Translations under genes and position numbers: made by a program | Notes under the pieces: model-generated | Told to the model about the DNA's origin: nothing | Database searches by the model: none | What the model saw: only the letters and a program-made list of their open reading frames with translations | Shown here: in pieces, positions 38,822 to 48,015 of the stretch | How positions within the stretch are numbered: position 1 is the stretch's first letter | Layout: every line of letters begins with the position of its first letter | DNA from: Streptomyces sp. NBC_01689 | GTDB lineage: Bacteria > Actinomycetota > Actinomycetes > Streptomycetales > Streptomycetaceae | Assembly (NCBI RefSeq): GCF_036250675.1 | Contig: NZ_CP109592.1 | Coordinates: 434,001 to 498,000, forward strand | Length of the DNA stretch: 64,000 nt | Direction of reading: 5' to 3'

Positions 38822-41191
38822 GTGGCCGTAGAGACCACCCCCGCAGCCCCTCTCTGGAACGATCCGAACCGGCCCCTCACCGCCAGAGTCACGGCTCTCA
38901 TGGCGGCGATGACCCTGGAGGAGAAGACCGCCCAACTCCACGGCGTGTGGGTCGGCGCCTCCGACCAGGGAGGAGAAGTGGCCCCCCATCAGCACGACAT
39001 GGAGGAGGCGGTCGACCTCGACGCGCTGATGCCCACCGGGCTGGGGCAGCTGACCAGGCCGTTCGGCACCGTACCCGTCGACCCCGCGCTCGGGGCCCTC
39101 TCCCTGCACCGCACCCAGGCACGCATCGTCTCCGCCAACCGGTTCGGCGTCCCGGCTCTCGCGCACGAGGAGTGTCTGGCCGGCTTCGCCGCCTGGGGGG
39201 CGACCGCCTACCCGGTTCCGCTGTCCTGGGGTGCCACGTTCGACCCCGGGATCGTGCGCCGGATGGCCGCCGCCATCGGCCGGGACATGCGGTCGGTCGG
39301 TGTCCACCAGGGACTCGCACCGGTCCTCGACGTGGTGCGCGACGCCCGCTGGGGCCGTGTCGAGGAGACGATCGGCGAGGACCCCTATCTGGTCGGAACC
39401 ATCGGCACCGCCTACGTCCAGGGGCTGGAGTCGGCGGGAGTCGTCGCCACCCTCAAGCACTTCGTCGGATACTCCGCCTCCCGTGCGGGACGCAACCTCG
39501 CCCCCGCAGGGATCGGCGTCCGCGAGCGGGCCGACGTCCTGCTGCCCCCGTTCGAGATGGCCGTGCGCGAAGGCGGCGCCCGCTCGGTGATGCACGCCTA
39601 CAACGACACCGACGGGGTCCCCGCCGCCGCCGACAGGCGGTTGCTCACGGAACTCCTGCGTGACACATGGGAGTTCGAGGGCACCGTGGTGGCCGACTAC
39701 TTCGGCGTCGCCTTCCTCAAGACGCTGCACGGCGTCGCGGCCGACTGGGCCGGAGCCGCGCACACCGCCCTGGCCGCCGGCGTCGACGTGGAACTGCCCA
39801 CCGTCAAGACCTTCGGCGAACCGCTCGTCCAGGCGGTCAAGGACGGCCGCATCCCGGAAGCACTGATCGACGTAGCCCTGCGCCGAGTTCTCCTCCAGAA
39901 GGCCCAACTCGGCATGCTGGACCCTGATTGGGACCCGGTGCCGGCCGCTCTGCGCGGCGTCGACCTCGACGACCCGGAATCGCTGCGCGGCAAGGTCGAC
40001 CTGGACCCCCCTGCCAACCGTGAACTGGCCCGCGAGATCGCCGAGAAGGCCGTAGTCCTCCTCAGCAATGACGGTGCACTGCCCCTCACCGAACCCCGCC
40101 GTATCGCGCTGATCGGTCCCAACGCGGGCGAGGCCACCGCCGTGCTCGGCTGCTACTCCTTCCCCCTGCACGTCGGCGTCCGTCACCCGGACATCCCCCT
40201 CGGCATCGACCTGCCAACCCTCCACGACACCCTCGCCGCCGAGTTCCCGCAGGCGGACATCACCGTCCTCCGTGGCACGGGCATCGACGACGGAGACCTC
40301 TCCGGGATCGACGAGGCGGTGGAGGCGGCCCGGACCGCCGACATCGTCATCGTCGTCCTCGGCGACCGCGCGGGCCTCTTCGGCCGCGGCACCAGCGGTG
40401 AGGGCTGCGACGCGGAATCGCTCACGCTCCCCGGTGCCCAGCAGGAGCTACTCGACGCCCTGCTCGACTCCGGCCGGCCCGTGGTCACCGTCCTGCTCGC
40501 GGGCCGGCCCTACGCTCTCGGCCGGGCCGTGGACGAGTCCGCGGCGATCGTGCAGTCCTTCTTCCCCGGGGCGGAAGGCACCCACGCGATCGCCGGGATA
40601 CTCAGCGGTCGCGTCAATCCCTCAGGGCGCCTGCCCGTCAGCGTGCCCCGGCGACCCGGCGCCCAGCCGACCACGTACCTCGGTGCCCGACTGGCCCAGG
40701 CCAGCGATGTCTCCAACATCGATCCGACCCCCGCGTTCGGCTTCGGCCACGGCCTGAGCTACACCACATTCGCCTGGAGCGATCTCACCGTGGAGACACG
40801 GCAGGCGTCGGCGGAGGGCGAGTTCACCCTCGCCTTCACGCTCCGCAACACCGGCGAGCGGTCCGGTACCGAAGTCGTCCAGCTCTATCTCCACGATCCG
40901 GTGGCCTCCGTCGTCCAGCCGGTGCAGCGCCTTGTCGGCTACACCCGGGTCCCGCTGGCGCCGGGCGAGGCCCGCCGCCTCCATGTGACCGTTCCCGCGG
41001 ACGTCGCCTCGTTCACCGGTCGTGACGGCCGCCGCGTCATCGAACCGGGCGAACTGGATCTCCGTCTGGGGTCGTCGAGCACCGCCGCCCGACTGGGCAC
41101 GACGGTCACCCTCACCGGCCCCGGTCGTGAGGTGGACGGACCCCGTCGCTTCCACGCGACCTTCGTCCAGGAGGCTACTCAGGAAGGGTGA
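38822..41191 (+). CDS. bxlA: GH3 beta-glycosidase, probable intracellular beta-xylosidase
   Basis: A 789-residue cytosolic GH3 enzyme with no signal peptide. The (beta/alpha)8 domain holds RWGRVEETIGEDPYLVGTIG, LKHFVGYSASRAGRNLAPAG (KHF) and the nucleophile Asp292 in VVADYFGV. An alpha/beta sandwich follows from about residue 400 (VVLLSNDGALPLTEPRRIAL) and a fibronectin III-like domain at about 675-750 (NTGERSGTEVVQLYLHDPVA). It would split imported disaccharides to monosaccharide. GTG 38822 has GGAGGAAAG about 11 nt upstream. The operon and BxlR-like repressor favour xylobiose; a beta-glucosidase is possible. Confidence 0.85.
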   Translation: MAVETTPAAPLWNDPNRPLTARVTALMAAMTLEEKTAQLHGVWVGASDQGGEVAPHQHDMEEAVDLDALMPTGLGQLTRPFGTVPVDPALGALSLHRTQARIVSANRFGVPALAHEECLAGFAAWGATAYPVPLSWGATFDPGIVRRMAAAIGRDMRSVGVHQGLAPVLDVVRDARWGRVEETIGEDPYLVGTIGTAYVQGLESAGVVATLKHFVGYSASRAGRNLAPAGIGVRERADVLLPPFEMAVREGGARSVMHAYNDTDGVPAAADRRLLTELLRDTWEFEGTVVADYFGVAFLKTLHGVAADWAGAAHTALAAGVDVELPTVKTFGEPLVQAVKDGRIPEALIDVALRRVLLQKAQLGMLDPDWDPVPAALRGVDLDDPESLRGKVDLDPPANRELAREIAEKAVVLLSNDGALPLTEPRRIALIGPNAGEATAVLGCYSFPLHVGVRHPDIPLGIDLPTLHDTLAAEFPQADITVLRGTGIDDGDLSGIDEAVEAARTADIVIVVLGDRAGLFGRGTSGEGCDAESLTLPGAQQELLDALLDSGRPVVTVLLAGRPYALGRAVDESAAIVQSFFPGAEGTHAIAGILSGRVNPSGRLPVSVPRRPGAQPTTYLGARLAQASDVSNIDPTPAFGFGHGLSYTTFAWSDLTVETRQASAEGEFTLAFTLRNTGERSGTEVVQLYLHDPVASVVQPVQRLVGYTRVPLAPGEARRLHVTVPADVASFTGRDGRRVIEPGELDLRLGSSSTAARLGTTVTLTGPGREVDGPRRFHATFVQEATQEG

Positions 41192-41437
41192 CCGGGCACC
41201 TTCCGGACGTCTTCCGGCACCGACCGTCGGACAGGCACGGCAGACGGCACCTCGTACCGCCGTGAGCGCCTGCCCGAGGAGGATCCGAGCCGGACGCGTC
41301 CCGGGCGACGCCGTCCACGACCGGCCGCGACGCGCGGACCCGGTCTCCGGACCGGCGTCGCCCGGACGGGAGTCCCCCGGGACGGCTGATCGACCGGAAC
41401 GGGGGCACTAGGCCGGGGATGCGGAGGGAGGTTCCGG

Positions 41438-42697
41438 ATGCCCCGGTTCCACGGTTGGCGCGATCGCGTGCGGAACGGCGCGGCCAGATTCGGTGAACGG
41501 CGTGAGCGGGCCCGGGCGGCTCGTGCCGCCGCGGATCGCGAGACGGAGCCGGACCCGGCGCGGCCCACGGAGGTCCGCCGGGACCGCCCGCGCACCCCGG
41601 ACCCTGCCGCCGCGGTCCCCTGGGGTCTACGGGTGGCGGCGGAGACGGGCTGGCGGTTCCTGGTCCTGGCCGCGGCGGTGTGGGTGCTCATGCGAGTGAT
41701 CGGTTCCGTACGACTGGTCGTCCTCGCCTTCGTCGTCGCACTGCTGATCACCGCGCTGCTCGAACCGACCGTCGCCCGGCTGCACCGCGCCGGGCTGTCC
41801 CGGGGGCTGGCCACCGCGGTCACCGCGCTCTGCGGGTTCCTCGTGCTGGGGCTGGTCGCCTGGTTCGTCGTATGGCAGGTGCTCGCCAACGTCGACACCC
41901 TGTCCGGCCGCCTCCAGGACGGAGTCGAGCAGCTCAAGCAGTGGCTGCTCCAGAGCCCGTTCCACGTGACCGAGCAGCAGATCAACGATGTCGCCAAGAA
42001 CCTGAGCGACGCGATCGGCACCAGTACGAGCCAGATCACCTCCGCGGGCATCCAGGGGGTCACCGTGCTGGTCGAGGTCCTCACCGGCATGCTGCTCACG
42101 ATGTTCTCCACCCTGTTCCTGCTCTACGACGGCAGGCGCATCTGGGAGTGGACACTGAAGCTGGTTCCGGCCGAGGCCCGGCCGGGCGTGGCCTCGGCCG
42201 GCCCGCGTGCCTGGCGGACGCTCACCGCGTACGCGCGCGGGACGATGCTCGTCGCGTTCATCGACGCTCTCTTCATCGGGCTGGGCATCTACTTCCTCGG
42301 CGTGCCGCTCGCCGTTCCCCTCGGGGTGGTGATCTTCCTCTGCTCGTTCGTGCCGCTGGTCGGTGCGGTGGCCTCCGGCGCGGTCGCGGTCGTGGTCGCC
42401 CTGGTCACGCAGGGCGTGTTCACCGCGCTCATGGTCCTGTTGGTGGTGCTCCTGGTGCAGCAGATCGAGGGGCACGTCCTGCAGCCGTTCATCCTCGGGC
42501 AGGCCGTGCGGGTGCACCCGCTGGCCGTCGTCCTGGGCGTCGCCACCGGGGGCCTGGTCGCGGGGATCGGCGGCGCCGTGGTCGCCGTACCGCTGATCGC
42601 CGTGGTCAACACCGTGGTCGGACATCTTCACGCGCGGACCGGCGAGGGCGAAGAGGTTCAGGCGGCGACGGCCGTTCCCGGTACCGCCGGTGAGTAG
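41438..42697 (+). CDS. AI-2E family transporter
   Basis: A 419-residue membrane protein of the AI-2E (TqsA/PerM) family. A long charged N-terminus (residues 1-70) precedes the spans RFLVLAAAVWVLMRVIGSVR and VVLAFVVALLITALLEPTVA. The conserved central loop, FSTLFLLYDGRRIWEWTLKL, and the final helices ILGQAVRVHPLAVVLGVATG match the family (GxxxxxHPLxVLLGVxxGG). Members export autoinducer-2 or act in ion/osmotic homeostasis; no substrate can be inferred. ATG 41438 follows GGAGGTTCCGG. Single gene. Confidence 0.85.
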   Translation: MPRFHGWRDRVRNGAARFGERRERARAARAAADRETEPDPARPTEVRRDRPRTPDPAAAVPWGLRVAAETGWRFLVLAAAVWVLMRVIGSVRLVVLAFVVALLITALLEPTVARLHRAGLSRGLATAVTALCGFLVLGLVAWFVVWQVLANVDTLSGRLQDGVEQLKQWLLQSPFHVTEQQINDVAKNLSDAIGTSTSQITSAGIQGVTVLVEVLTGMLLTMFSTLFLLYDGRRIWEWTLKLVPAEARPGVASAGPRAWRTLTAYARGTMLVAFIDALFIGLGIYFLGVPLAVPLGVVIFLCSFVPLVGAVASGAVAVVVALVTQGVFTALMVLLVVLLVQQIEGHVLQPFILGQAVRVHPLAVVLGVATGGLVAGIGGAVVAVPLIAVVNTVVGHLHARTGEGEEVQAATAVPGTAGE

Positions 42698-42950
42698 GCG
42701 CTCCGGACGTCACCGCATAGCGGCGTTCCGCGGCACCTTCGCCCCGCAGCAAACCCTCCACCCCGTCCGCGACGGCGACGAAGAGGCGTGCGCGGACGGT
42801 CTGGTCGACTACCGGTGATACACGTCGCCGCCGCATCCCTCTCGACGAGAGGCCGACGTCGACGGAGACCGTGCCGGAACACGCGGTCACGGAACGTCCG
42901 GTCGCTGGGTACGAACCCCCCTGCTCCCGGGCGTCCAGCAAGATGGGCGC

Positions 42951-44300
42951 ATGAGTGAACTGCGCGGTGACCTCGACCGGTTGAGCGGCGACGAGAGACT
43001 GGTACCCGAGTGGCTCGGCGGGCTGGCGGTCAATCCGGCGCTGCCCGCGTCGGTGCTGGCCCGTCTGCTGACCGTGGAGCGACTGCCCGCGTACTCGTCC
43101 TCCTGGCTCGCGGCACGCCGTCTCGACCGGGAGAGCACGGCCCTGCTGGTGGCCTCGCCGCGGGTCGACCACCGCCTCACGGCACTGGAGAACTCGACCG
43201 CCGACGTCGACGTACTGGCCCGCCTTGCCCGTGATCCCGAACCACGGGTCCGTCGCGTGTACGCGGCGATCGCGGGCGACTTCGGCCGACGCATACCCGA
43301 CGGGGTCCCCGAGATCTGGGCCGCCGACAGCGAGGCGCAGGTCCGGCGCCTGGCCATGCAGTGGGACGTGCCCATCGGCCTGCGGGCACGACTCGCCGAG
43401 GACGAAGACGCCTCGGTGCGGGCCGCGGCGCTCACCCCGGAGGTGTGGCCGCGGCTCTCCCCCGCCGTGCGCGACGCCCTGCTCGGCGACTCCGAGCCCC
43501 GGGTCCAGGACGCCCTGGCCAGGATGTTCCCACCCGCGCCGACGCCCCGGCCCGAGCCCGGGGTCCGGGTCGCGGACCCCGACCCCTTCGTACGCGGCAG
43601 GGCGGCCCAGGATCCGGAAGTACCGACCGTTCTGGCCCTGCGACTCGCCGACGATCCCGACGACTCCGTGCGGCTGTCCCTCTCGATGCGCGAGGACCTC
43701 ACGGAGGAACAGCGCGCGGCCATCGCGTACGTCGTGCCGAACGGCTACCACACGCCGCCGCGTTGGATCGTGGAAGGCGGCCACCTGCCGGACGTCGCCC
43801 GGCGGGCCGCGGCTTCCGGTCACGTCCTGCTCCGGCGGAGCATCGCCATGCAGCGGCACCTGCCCGCCGACGTGGTGGACCGTCTCGCCGAGGACGAGGA
43901 CTTCTTCGTCAGACTCACCCTCTGCGAGTCCTGCGAGGACGCCCCGCACGCGCTCGTGGTCGACATGTACGCGCACTGGCACGGCCTCAAGTGGACCTTC
44001 CTGCGTACCCACCCGAACTTCGCGCGGCCCGGACTCGCCAGGTTCGTCGACCACCCCAATCCGCGGCTGCGCCATGCCGCCCTGGACGACCCCGAAGGCG
44101 GCCCCGACCTTGTGCTGCGGCTGATCGGCGATCCTGACGTCGGCTGCTGGGCACTGCGGGATCCCAGGCTCCCCGCCGAGGAACTGCGTCGACGCCTCGG
44201 CGTCCCCGGCTCCGCACTGAACGCCGCGGCCAACCCCACCCTGCCGACGGCGACCATGCACCGTCTCCTCGATCTCTCCGGAGTGACCGTCGTCGGATGA
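42951..44300 (+). CDS. Leucine-rich repeat variant (LRV/HEAT-like) protein
   Basis: A 449-residue soluble alpha-solenoid. It repeats a 24-residue LRV-like unit, for example DVDVLARLARDPEPRVRRVY, GLRARLAEDEDASVRAAALT and LALRLADDPDDSVRLSLSMR. About a dozen units follow a short N-terminal cap that also reads LRV-like. The consensus is LARLAxDPDxxVRxAxAxxP. Such solenoids bind proteins; no catalytic domain is present. It contains one CxxC pair (ESCEDAPHALV is a near match, with two Cys in LCESCED) that could hold metal, as LRV proteins can carry Fe-S near one end. ATG 42951 lacks a clear ribosome site. Confidence 0.72.
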   Translation: MSELRGDLDRLSGDERLVPEWLGGLAVNPALPASVLARLLTVERLPAYSSSWLAARRLDRESTALLVASPRVDHRLTALENSTADVDVLARLARDPEPRVRRVYAAIAGDFGRRIPDGVPEIWAADSEAQVRRLAMQWDVPIGLRARLAEDEDASVRAAALTPEVWPRLSPAVRDALLGDSEPRVQDALARMFPPAPTPRPEPGVRVADPDPFVRGRAAQDPEVPTVLALRLADDPDDSVRLSLSMREDLTEEQRAAIAYVVPNGYHTPPRWIVEGGHLPDVARRAAASGHVLLRRSIAMQRHLPADVVDRLAEDEDFFVRLTLCESCEDAPHALVVDMYAHWHGLKWTFLRTHPNFARPGLARFVDHPNPRLRHAALDDPEGGPDLVLRLIGDPDVGCWALRDPRLPAEELRRRLGVPGSALNAAANPTLPTATMHRLLDLSGVTVVG

Positions 44301-44373
44301 ACCCACCGAACCCCCGTATCAGCGCCACCGGTCGTGACGCCCGGCCACGGCACCTCACCTGAGGGCGCTGCCC

Positions 44374-44409
44374 AGAGGCGCACGGTCCCGTCGGGGACCG
44401 TGCGCCTCT
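44374..44409. terminator. 16-bp perfect bidirectional terminator
   Basis: AGAGGCGCACGGTCCC (44374-44389) pairs exactly with 44394-44409 across GTCG. It separates the convergent LRV gene and the CU044_5270-family gene. Confidence 0.85.
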
Positions 44410-44415
44410 CCCCCG

Positions 44416-45333
44416 TCAGCCGATCCTGTCGGTCAGGCCCGCGAACAGGTACGTCGCCCGGCGTTGGTCCTTCTCACTCCGCCACGGCTCGCTGAGTTCC
44501 AGGAGCGTGCTGGTCCTCGGGTCGATGATCACCTTGGTGATGCCGACGCCTCCGTGAAAGACCAGTTCCGTGCCGGTGCGCCCGGCATGGTCCTTGACAA
44601 CGCCGCCGACGCTCACGCCCTTCAGCCTGCCCAGCGCCTTGAACAGCCCACTGCGCAGTTCGGGACGGGCGGGGGCGTTGGCGAGCAGGGTGGTCGCCTG
44701 CACGAAGCCGAGCGTGGCCGCGTCCTCGTCCCCTTCCGCGGAAGCCTTCGTCGTGCTCTCGATCAGCCGGAGCAGCGACGCGGGGTCGGTGGTCAGCCGG
44801 TCCAGACCGCTCCAGTCGACGTTCTTCGAGCCCAGTCGCCAGCCGGGGAAGTGTCCCTTGCGGACGGCCTTGCCGTCGAAGGTCCTGCCGGGGACCAGGT
44901 AGGTCGATTCCATGGACCGCGAGATGTACTCGTAGGCGTTGAAGGGCGCGGTGTGGATTTTCCAGTACGCGCCCGCACCGGTGGAGCGGGCGGCGGCGAC
45001 CTCGGCGACGTCGTCCAGGAAGACCGACGCGGGACGCGCCCGCGTCCCGGGCCGGGCCGGGGCCGTTCCCATGGTCGCGCCCGTCACGGCGATGCCGGCC
45101 GCGACCGCGACGGCGGCCAGCAGCGCGACGACGCGGCGGCGCCCACGGAACGGCGTCAGCACCGCGTCCGCGGTCGCTGTCCGTCGCGGGGCCCGCCCCG
45201 ACTCCTCCCTGGCGGCCTCCTCGACCGCCGCCAGGGCTCGGGCCAGCGTCGCCGCCGACGGGGGCTCGACGCGTCCCGCCGCCTGGAGCGCCTCGGCGCC
45301 CGGGAAGTCCAGCAACGCCTGTCGCTCTGTCAT
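44416..45333 (-). CDS. CU044_5270 family membrane-anchored protein
   Basis: A 305-residue type II-like membrane protein. A cytosolic N-terminus of about 65 residues, one span (VVALLAAVAVAAGIAVTGAT) and an extracytoplasmic domain with ARSTGAGAYWKIHTAPFNAY and a late GGVGITKVIIDPRTSTLLEL, the layout of the CU044_5270 family often encoded after an ECF sigma factor. ATG 45333 has GGAGGAG 7 nt upstream; ATG 45363 is in frame and touches the sigma gene stop, but its site is weaker. It may modulate the sigma factor, although it lacks a zinc anti-sigma HxxxCxxC motif. Confidence 0.8.
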   Translation of the reverse strand: MTERQALLDFPGAEALQAAGRVEPPSAATLARALAAVEEAAREESGRAPRRTATADAVLTPFRGRRRVVALLAAVAVAAGIAVTGATMGTAPARPGTRARPASVFLDDVAEVAAARSTGAGAYWKIHTAPFNAYEYISRSMESTYLVPGRTFDGKAVRKGHFPGWRLGSKNVDWSGLDRLTTDPASLLRLIESTTKASAEGDEDAATLGFVQATTLLANAPARPELRSGLFKALGRLKGVSVGGVVKDHAGRTGTELVFHGGVGITKVIIDPRTSTLLELSEPWRSEKDQRRATYLFAGLTDRIG

Positions 45334-45359
45334 GCGCGTCTCCTCCACGTCATGTGTGC

Positions 45360-45950
45360 TCATGTCAGGTCCCCCGTCACGGCCAGGTTCCGTCCCGCGG
45401 AACGGACCGGCGCGAGCCGCTCGCGCAATCTGCCCCGGGCCCGGTGCAGCCGTGACCGGGCCGTACCCGCCGGGACGCCGACGGCGGCCGCCGCCTCGGC
45501 GGGCGTCAGCTGCTCCCAACTGACGAGGAGGATCACCTCCCGCTCCTCCGGGGGCAGTTCCGCCAGCGCGCGGCGCAGGGCGGGCGCCAGCGCCGCCGCG
45601 TCCAGCCGCTGGTCCACCGCCTGCCACGGGTCGGTGATCTGTGCCCCCGGCAGGGCCTCCGCCCGCGCGGTCCGTCGCGCATGGCCCGCGAGGACGTTGC
45701 GGGCGACTCCGAACAGCCAGCCTCGCGCGGATCCGCGCGAGGCGTCGAAGGTGCGTCGCGCCGCGAACGCCTGCAGCCACACCTCGGCCAGCAGATCGTC
45801 CGCCGCACCCGGCATCCGACGTGCGAAGTAGCCGTGCAGGGCCGCCGAGTACTTCTCGACCAGCGGCGCGAACGCGGCGGGGTCGTCGGCGGCCGAGGTC
45901 AACTGGGCGTCACCGTCGCGGTCGCCGTGCTCGTCCTGTTCCGATTCCAC
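45360..45950 (-). CDS. ECF RNA polymerase sigma factor
   Basis: A 196-residue sigma-70 family ECF factor. Region 2: FAPLVEKYSAALHGYFARRM, then DDLLAEVWLQAFAARRTFDA and GSARGWLFGVARNVLAGHAR. Region 4: LPPEEREVILLVSWEQLTPA and AAAAVGVPAGTARSRLHRAR. The linker holds DPWQAVDQRLDAAALAPALR. ATG 45950 begins a two-gene unit with the CU044_5270 protein; the spacing between genes is 26 nt, or overlapping if the longer start is used. Targets and signal are unknown. Confidence 0.88.
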   Translation of the reverse strand: MESEQDEHGDRDGDAQLTSAADDPAAFAPLVEKYSAALHGYFARRMPGAADDLLAEVWLQAFAARRTFDASRGSARGWLFGVARNVLAGHARRTARAEALPGAQITDPWQAVDQRLDAAALAPALRRALAELPPEEREVILLVSWEQLTPAEAAAAVGVPAGTARSRLHRARGRLRERLAPVRSAGRNLAVTGDLT

Positions 45951-46273
45951 GGAATCTCCGTCTCCGACCGTCGGACGACGGTCTCACCCCGTACTTGTCA
46001 CCCGGCGCCCGTCGCGTTCGCGGCCCGTCCCGTCCCGTCTCGAACAGCGTCGACAACGATTCCACGGCCGCTCACGGCGGCCCGTGCCGTCACGTGGACC
46101 GCCGGGGCCGGCGCGGGTCCGCTGCGCCGAGTTGTCCGGACCTGCCGGCACGGACGAGCTGGGCGTGGCGAAGTACCCAGGTGAGGGGAGACGTTCGGCC
46201 CCTTCCGTGGCCGCGGCTGCCGGCCACGCCGATATCCTCTCCGGAAACCGATCCGACGAAGGGCGAGGACCCA
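45951..46273. other. Divergent intergenic region
   Basis: 323 bp between the divergent sigma factor and small hypothetical genes. It should hold the sigma factor promoter. I found no confident -35/-10 pair or palindrome and no gene. Confidence 0.45.
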
Positions 46274-46579
46274 GTGATCCGTGACCTGTACAACGTCCGG
46301 GTACAGCCCGAGGAAGGCGGCTGCACGCCGCTGACCGAGGAGGAGGAACGGCGGGCGCGGGCGGTGTTGTTCAGCGATCTCGGCCATGTCATCGCCGAAC
46401 GGGGCTGGGTCCGGTTCCCCGCTCACTCACCGGAGGAACGTCGCCGACTGGTCGATGTCGCCCGACGCCTCAGTGCTCATTGGGGGCAGCGGGTGTTCGT
46501 CGAAGCCGAGGACCAGTGCGCCATGAAACTCCATCTGGCCGGGCACGGTACGCAGCCCGCAGGTCCCCCGTTGCCGTAG
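46274..46579 (+). CDS. Small hypothetical protein
   Basis: A 101-residue protein starting MIRDLYNVRVQPEEGGCTPL. The middle, ARAVLFSDLGHVIAERGWVR, and RRLVDVARRLSAHWGQRVFV look like a helix-strand-helix globular fold, ending in a short disordered tail. GTG 46274 follows CGAGGACCC, with GAAGGGCGAGG further upstream. One Cys in the N-terminal loop and one near the end. I do not recognise the family. It stands alone, converging on the SDR gene. Confidence 0.55.
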   Translation: MIRDLYNVRVQPEEGGCTPLTEEEERRARAVLFSDLGHVIAERGWVRFPAHSPEERRRLVDVARRLSAHWGQRVFVEAEDQCAMKLHLAGHGTQPAGPPLP

Positions 46580-46678
46580 CGGGAGACGGTCGCCCGTGCG
46601 GCACGCGCGCCTCGGCGTCCCAAGACGCCTTGCGGCCCCGGGAGTCGGAGCCGCACGCGCGCCGCCACGGGACAGCCC

Positions 46679-47479
46679 TCAGAACGCCGAGCGGATGAGC
46701 CCACCGTCGACGCGGATCGTCGCTCCGCTGATGTACTGGGCGTACTCGCTGCACAGGTAGGCGACCGCCGCCGCGATCTCGACCGGTTCGCCGAACCGCT
46801 CCTGGTCGTTGGGGATCAGGGCGTCGACGGCGTTGGGCTGGATCTCCTCCCACGTGCGGCCCCACCCGCGGGCGGGTCCGATCCCGGTGACCAGTTCCTT
46901 CGTCGCCTCGACGAGGATCGCGCCGGGCGACACGACGTTCGAGGTGACACCGCTGCCCTTGAGCTCCCTGGCCAGGGACACCGCCAGGTTGTGCCGTGCG
47001 GCCAGCGTGGCGTTGTACTGCGGGTGGGTGTTCATCGGCTGCGAGGCGAGACCGCCGCCGATCGTGACGACCCGGCCCCAGCCGCGCTCACGCATCGCCG
47101 GGACCAGGTGCTGGATCAGCCTGACACCCGAGACGACGTTGACGTTGTACGTGTCGAGCCATTCCTCGGGGGTGGCCTGCGCCCACGAAAGGTGCCGGTA
47201 GAAGCCGGCGTTGTTGACGAGGATGTCGACGGGCCCGCCCTCCGTGGCGGCGCGGGCGACTTCGGCGGCGGTCCGGTCATCGGCGAGGTCACCCACCACG
47301 GTGGTGGCGATCCCGCCCGCCTCGCGGATGTCCTGCGCGACCGCCTCGGTACGCGCCTTGTCCCGGCCGTGCACCACGACGGCCGCGCCTTCGGCCGCCA
47401 GCAGCTTCGCGGCGGCCTCGCCGAGTCCCGAGCTGGAACCCGTGACGAGGGCCCGCCTGCCGGTCAGATCGAGGTCCAT
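46679..47479 (-). CDS. SDR-fold oxidoreductase lacking canonical Ser and Lys
   Basis: A 266-residue short-chain dehydrogenase. The cofactor motif is TGSSSGLG (residues 13-20), with NNAG at 89-92 and the C-terminal SGATIRVDGG. At the active site Tyr155 is present (HPQYNATLAARHNL), but position +4, normally Lys, is Leu159, and position -13, normally Ser, is Gly142 in VTIGGGLASQ. It may be a divergent branch that uses other residues, or a non-catalytic binder. ATG 47479 begins it. It diverges from nothing intact; a truncated MBL gene lies upstream on the same strand. Confidence 0.8.
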   Translation of the reverse strand: MDLDLTGRRALVTGSSSGLGEAAAKLLAAEGAAVVVHGRDKARTEAVAQDIREAGGIATTVVGDLADDRTAAEVARAATEGGPVDILVNNAGFYRHLSWAQATPEEWLDTYNVNVVSGVRLIQHLVPAMRERGWGRVVTIGGGLASQPMNTHPQYNATLAARHNLAVSLARELKGSGVTSNVVSPGAILVEATKELVTGIGPARGWGRTWEEIQPNAVDALIPNDQERFGEPVEIAAAVAYLCSEYAQYISGATIRVDGGLIRSAF

Positions 47480-47629
47480 GTCCTAGCCTCTCTGGGCATT
47501 CAGATGTCGTAAACACGCAGGTAGCACGCCTTACGAGAAAGTCTACACCTGTATACTTAGCTCGATCGGCCCGCACCTGGCGCGAGGCCCCTCCCGACCG
47601 GCTTCGGGGTCGTGGCGTCGACGGAGGGG

Positions 47630-48015
47630 TCAGGCGTCGGTCCAGGACCGTGCGTCACGCGATCCGCGCACGCGCTGGAAATGCGGGTCCGGGAAGTGGG
47701 CCGTCCCCACCGCGACGCCGTGCTCCGCCAGCCGGGCGAGAAGTTCCTCACGCGCCCTCAGCGCCTGGGCCGCGTCGCTGTCGAAGAGGGACGAGATCCC
47801 GGTGTCGTTGAGCCGGAGCGGGTGGTGCACGGCGTCTGCCAGCAGACAGGCCTCCTGGCCCCCGGCCGTGATCCGCACCACGTAGTGGCCGGGCGTGTGA
47901 CCGGGCGCGTGGTGGGCGACGACTCCGGGGGCTGCCCGCACGGTGGGACCGTCGACGGGCCGCAGGACCCCCGCGGCCCCTGGCACCCTCCAACACGATC
48001 CGGGCAGGGTCTCGA
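47630..48015 (-). pseudogene. 5'-truncated metallo-beta-lactamase-fold gene
   Basis: The C-terminal half of an MBL-fold hydrolase is intact: GVLRPVDGPTVRAAPGVVAH, HAPGHTPGHYVVRITAGGQE and the metal-site LLADAVHHPLRLND, continuing to VGTAHFPDPHFQRV. The N-terminal HxHxDH zinc motif and the first beta-sheet are missing. Sequence before REEIETLPGSCWRV (about 48015) is Arg/Pro-rich noise. The frame stays open to the stop near 47630 but has no start signal. It is probably inactive and left by a deletion. Confidence 0.65.
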
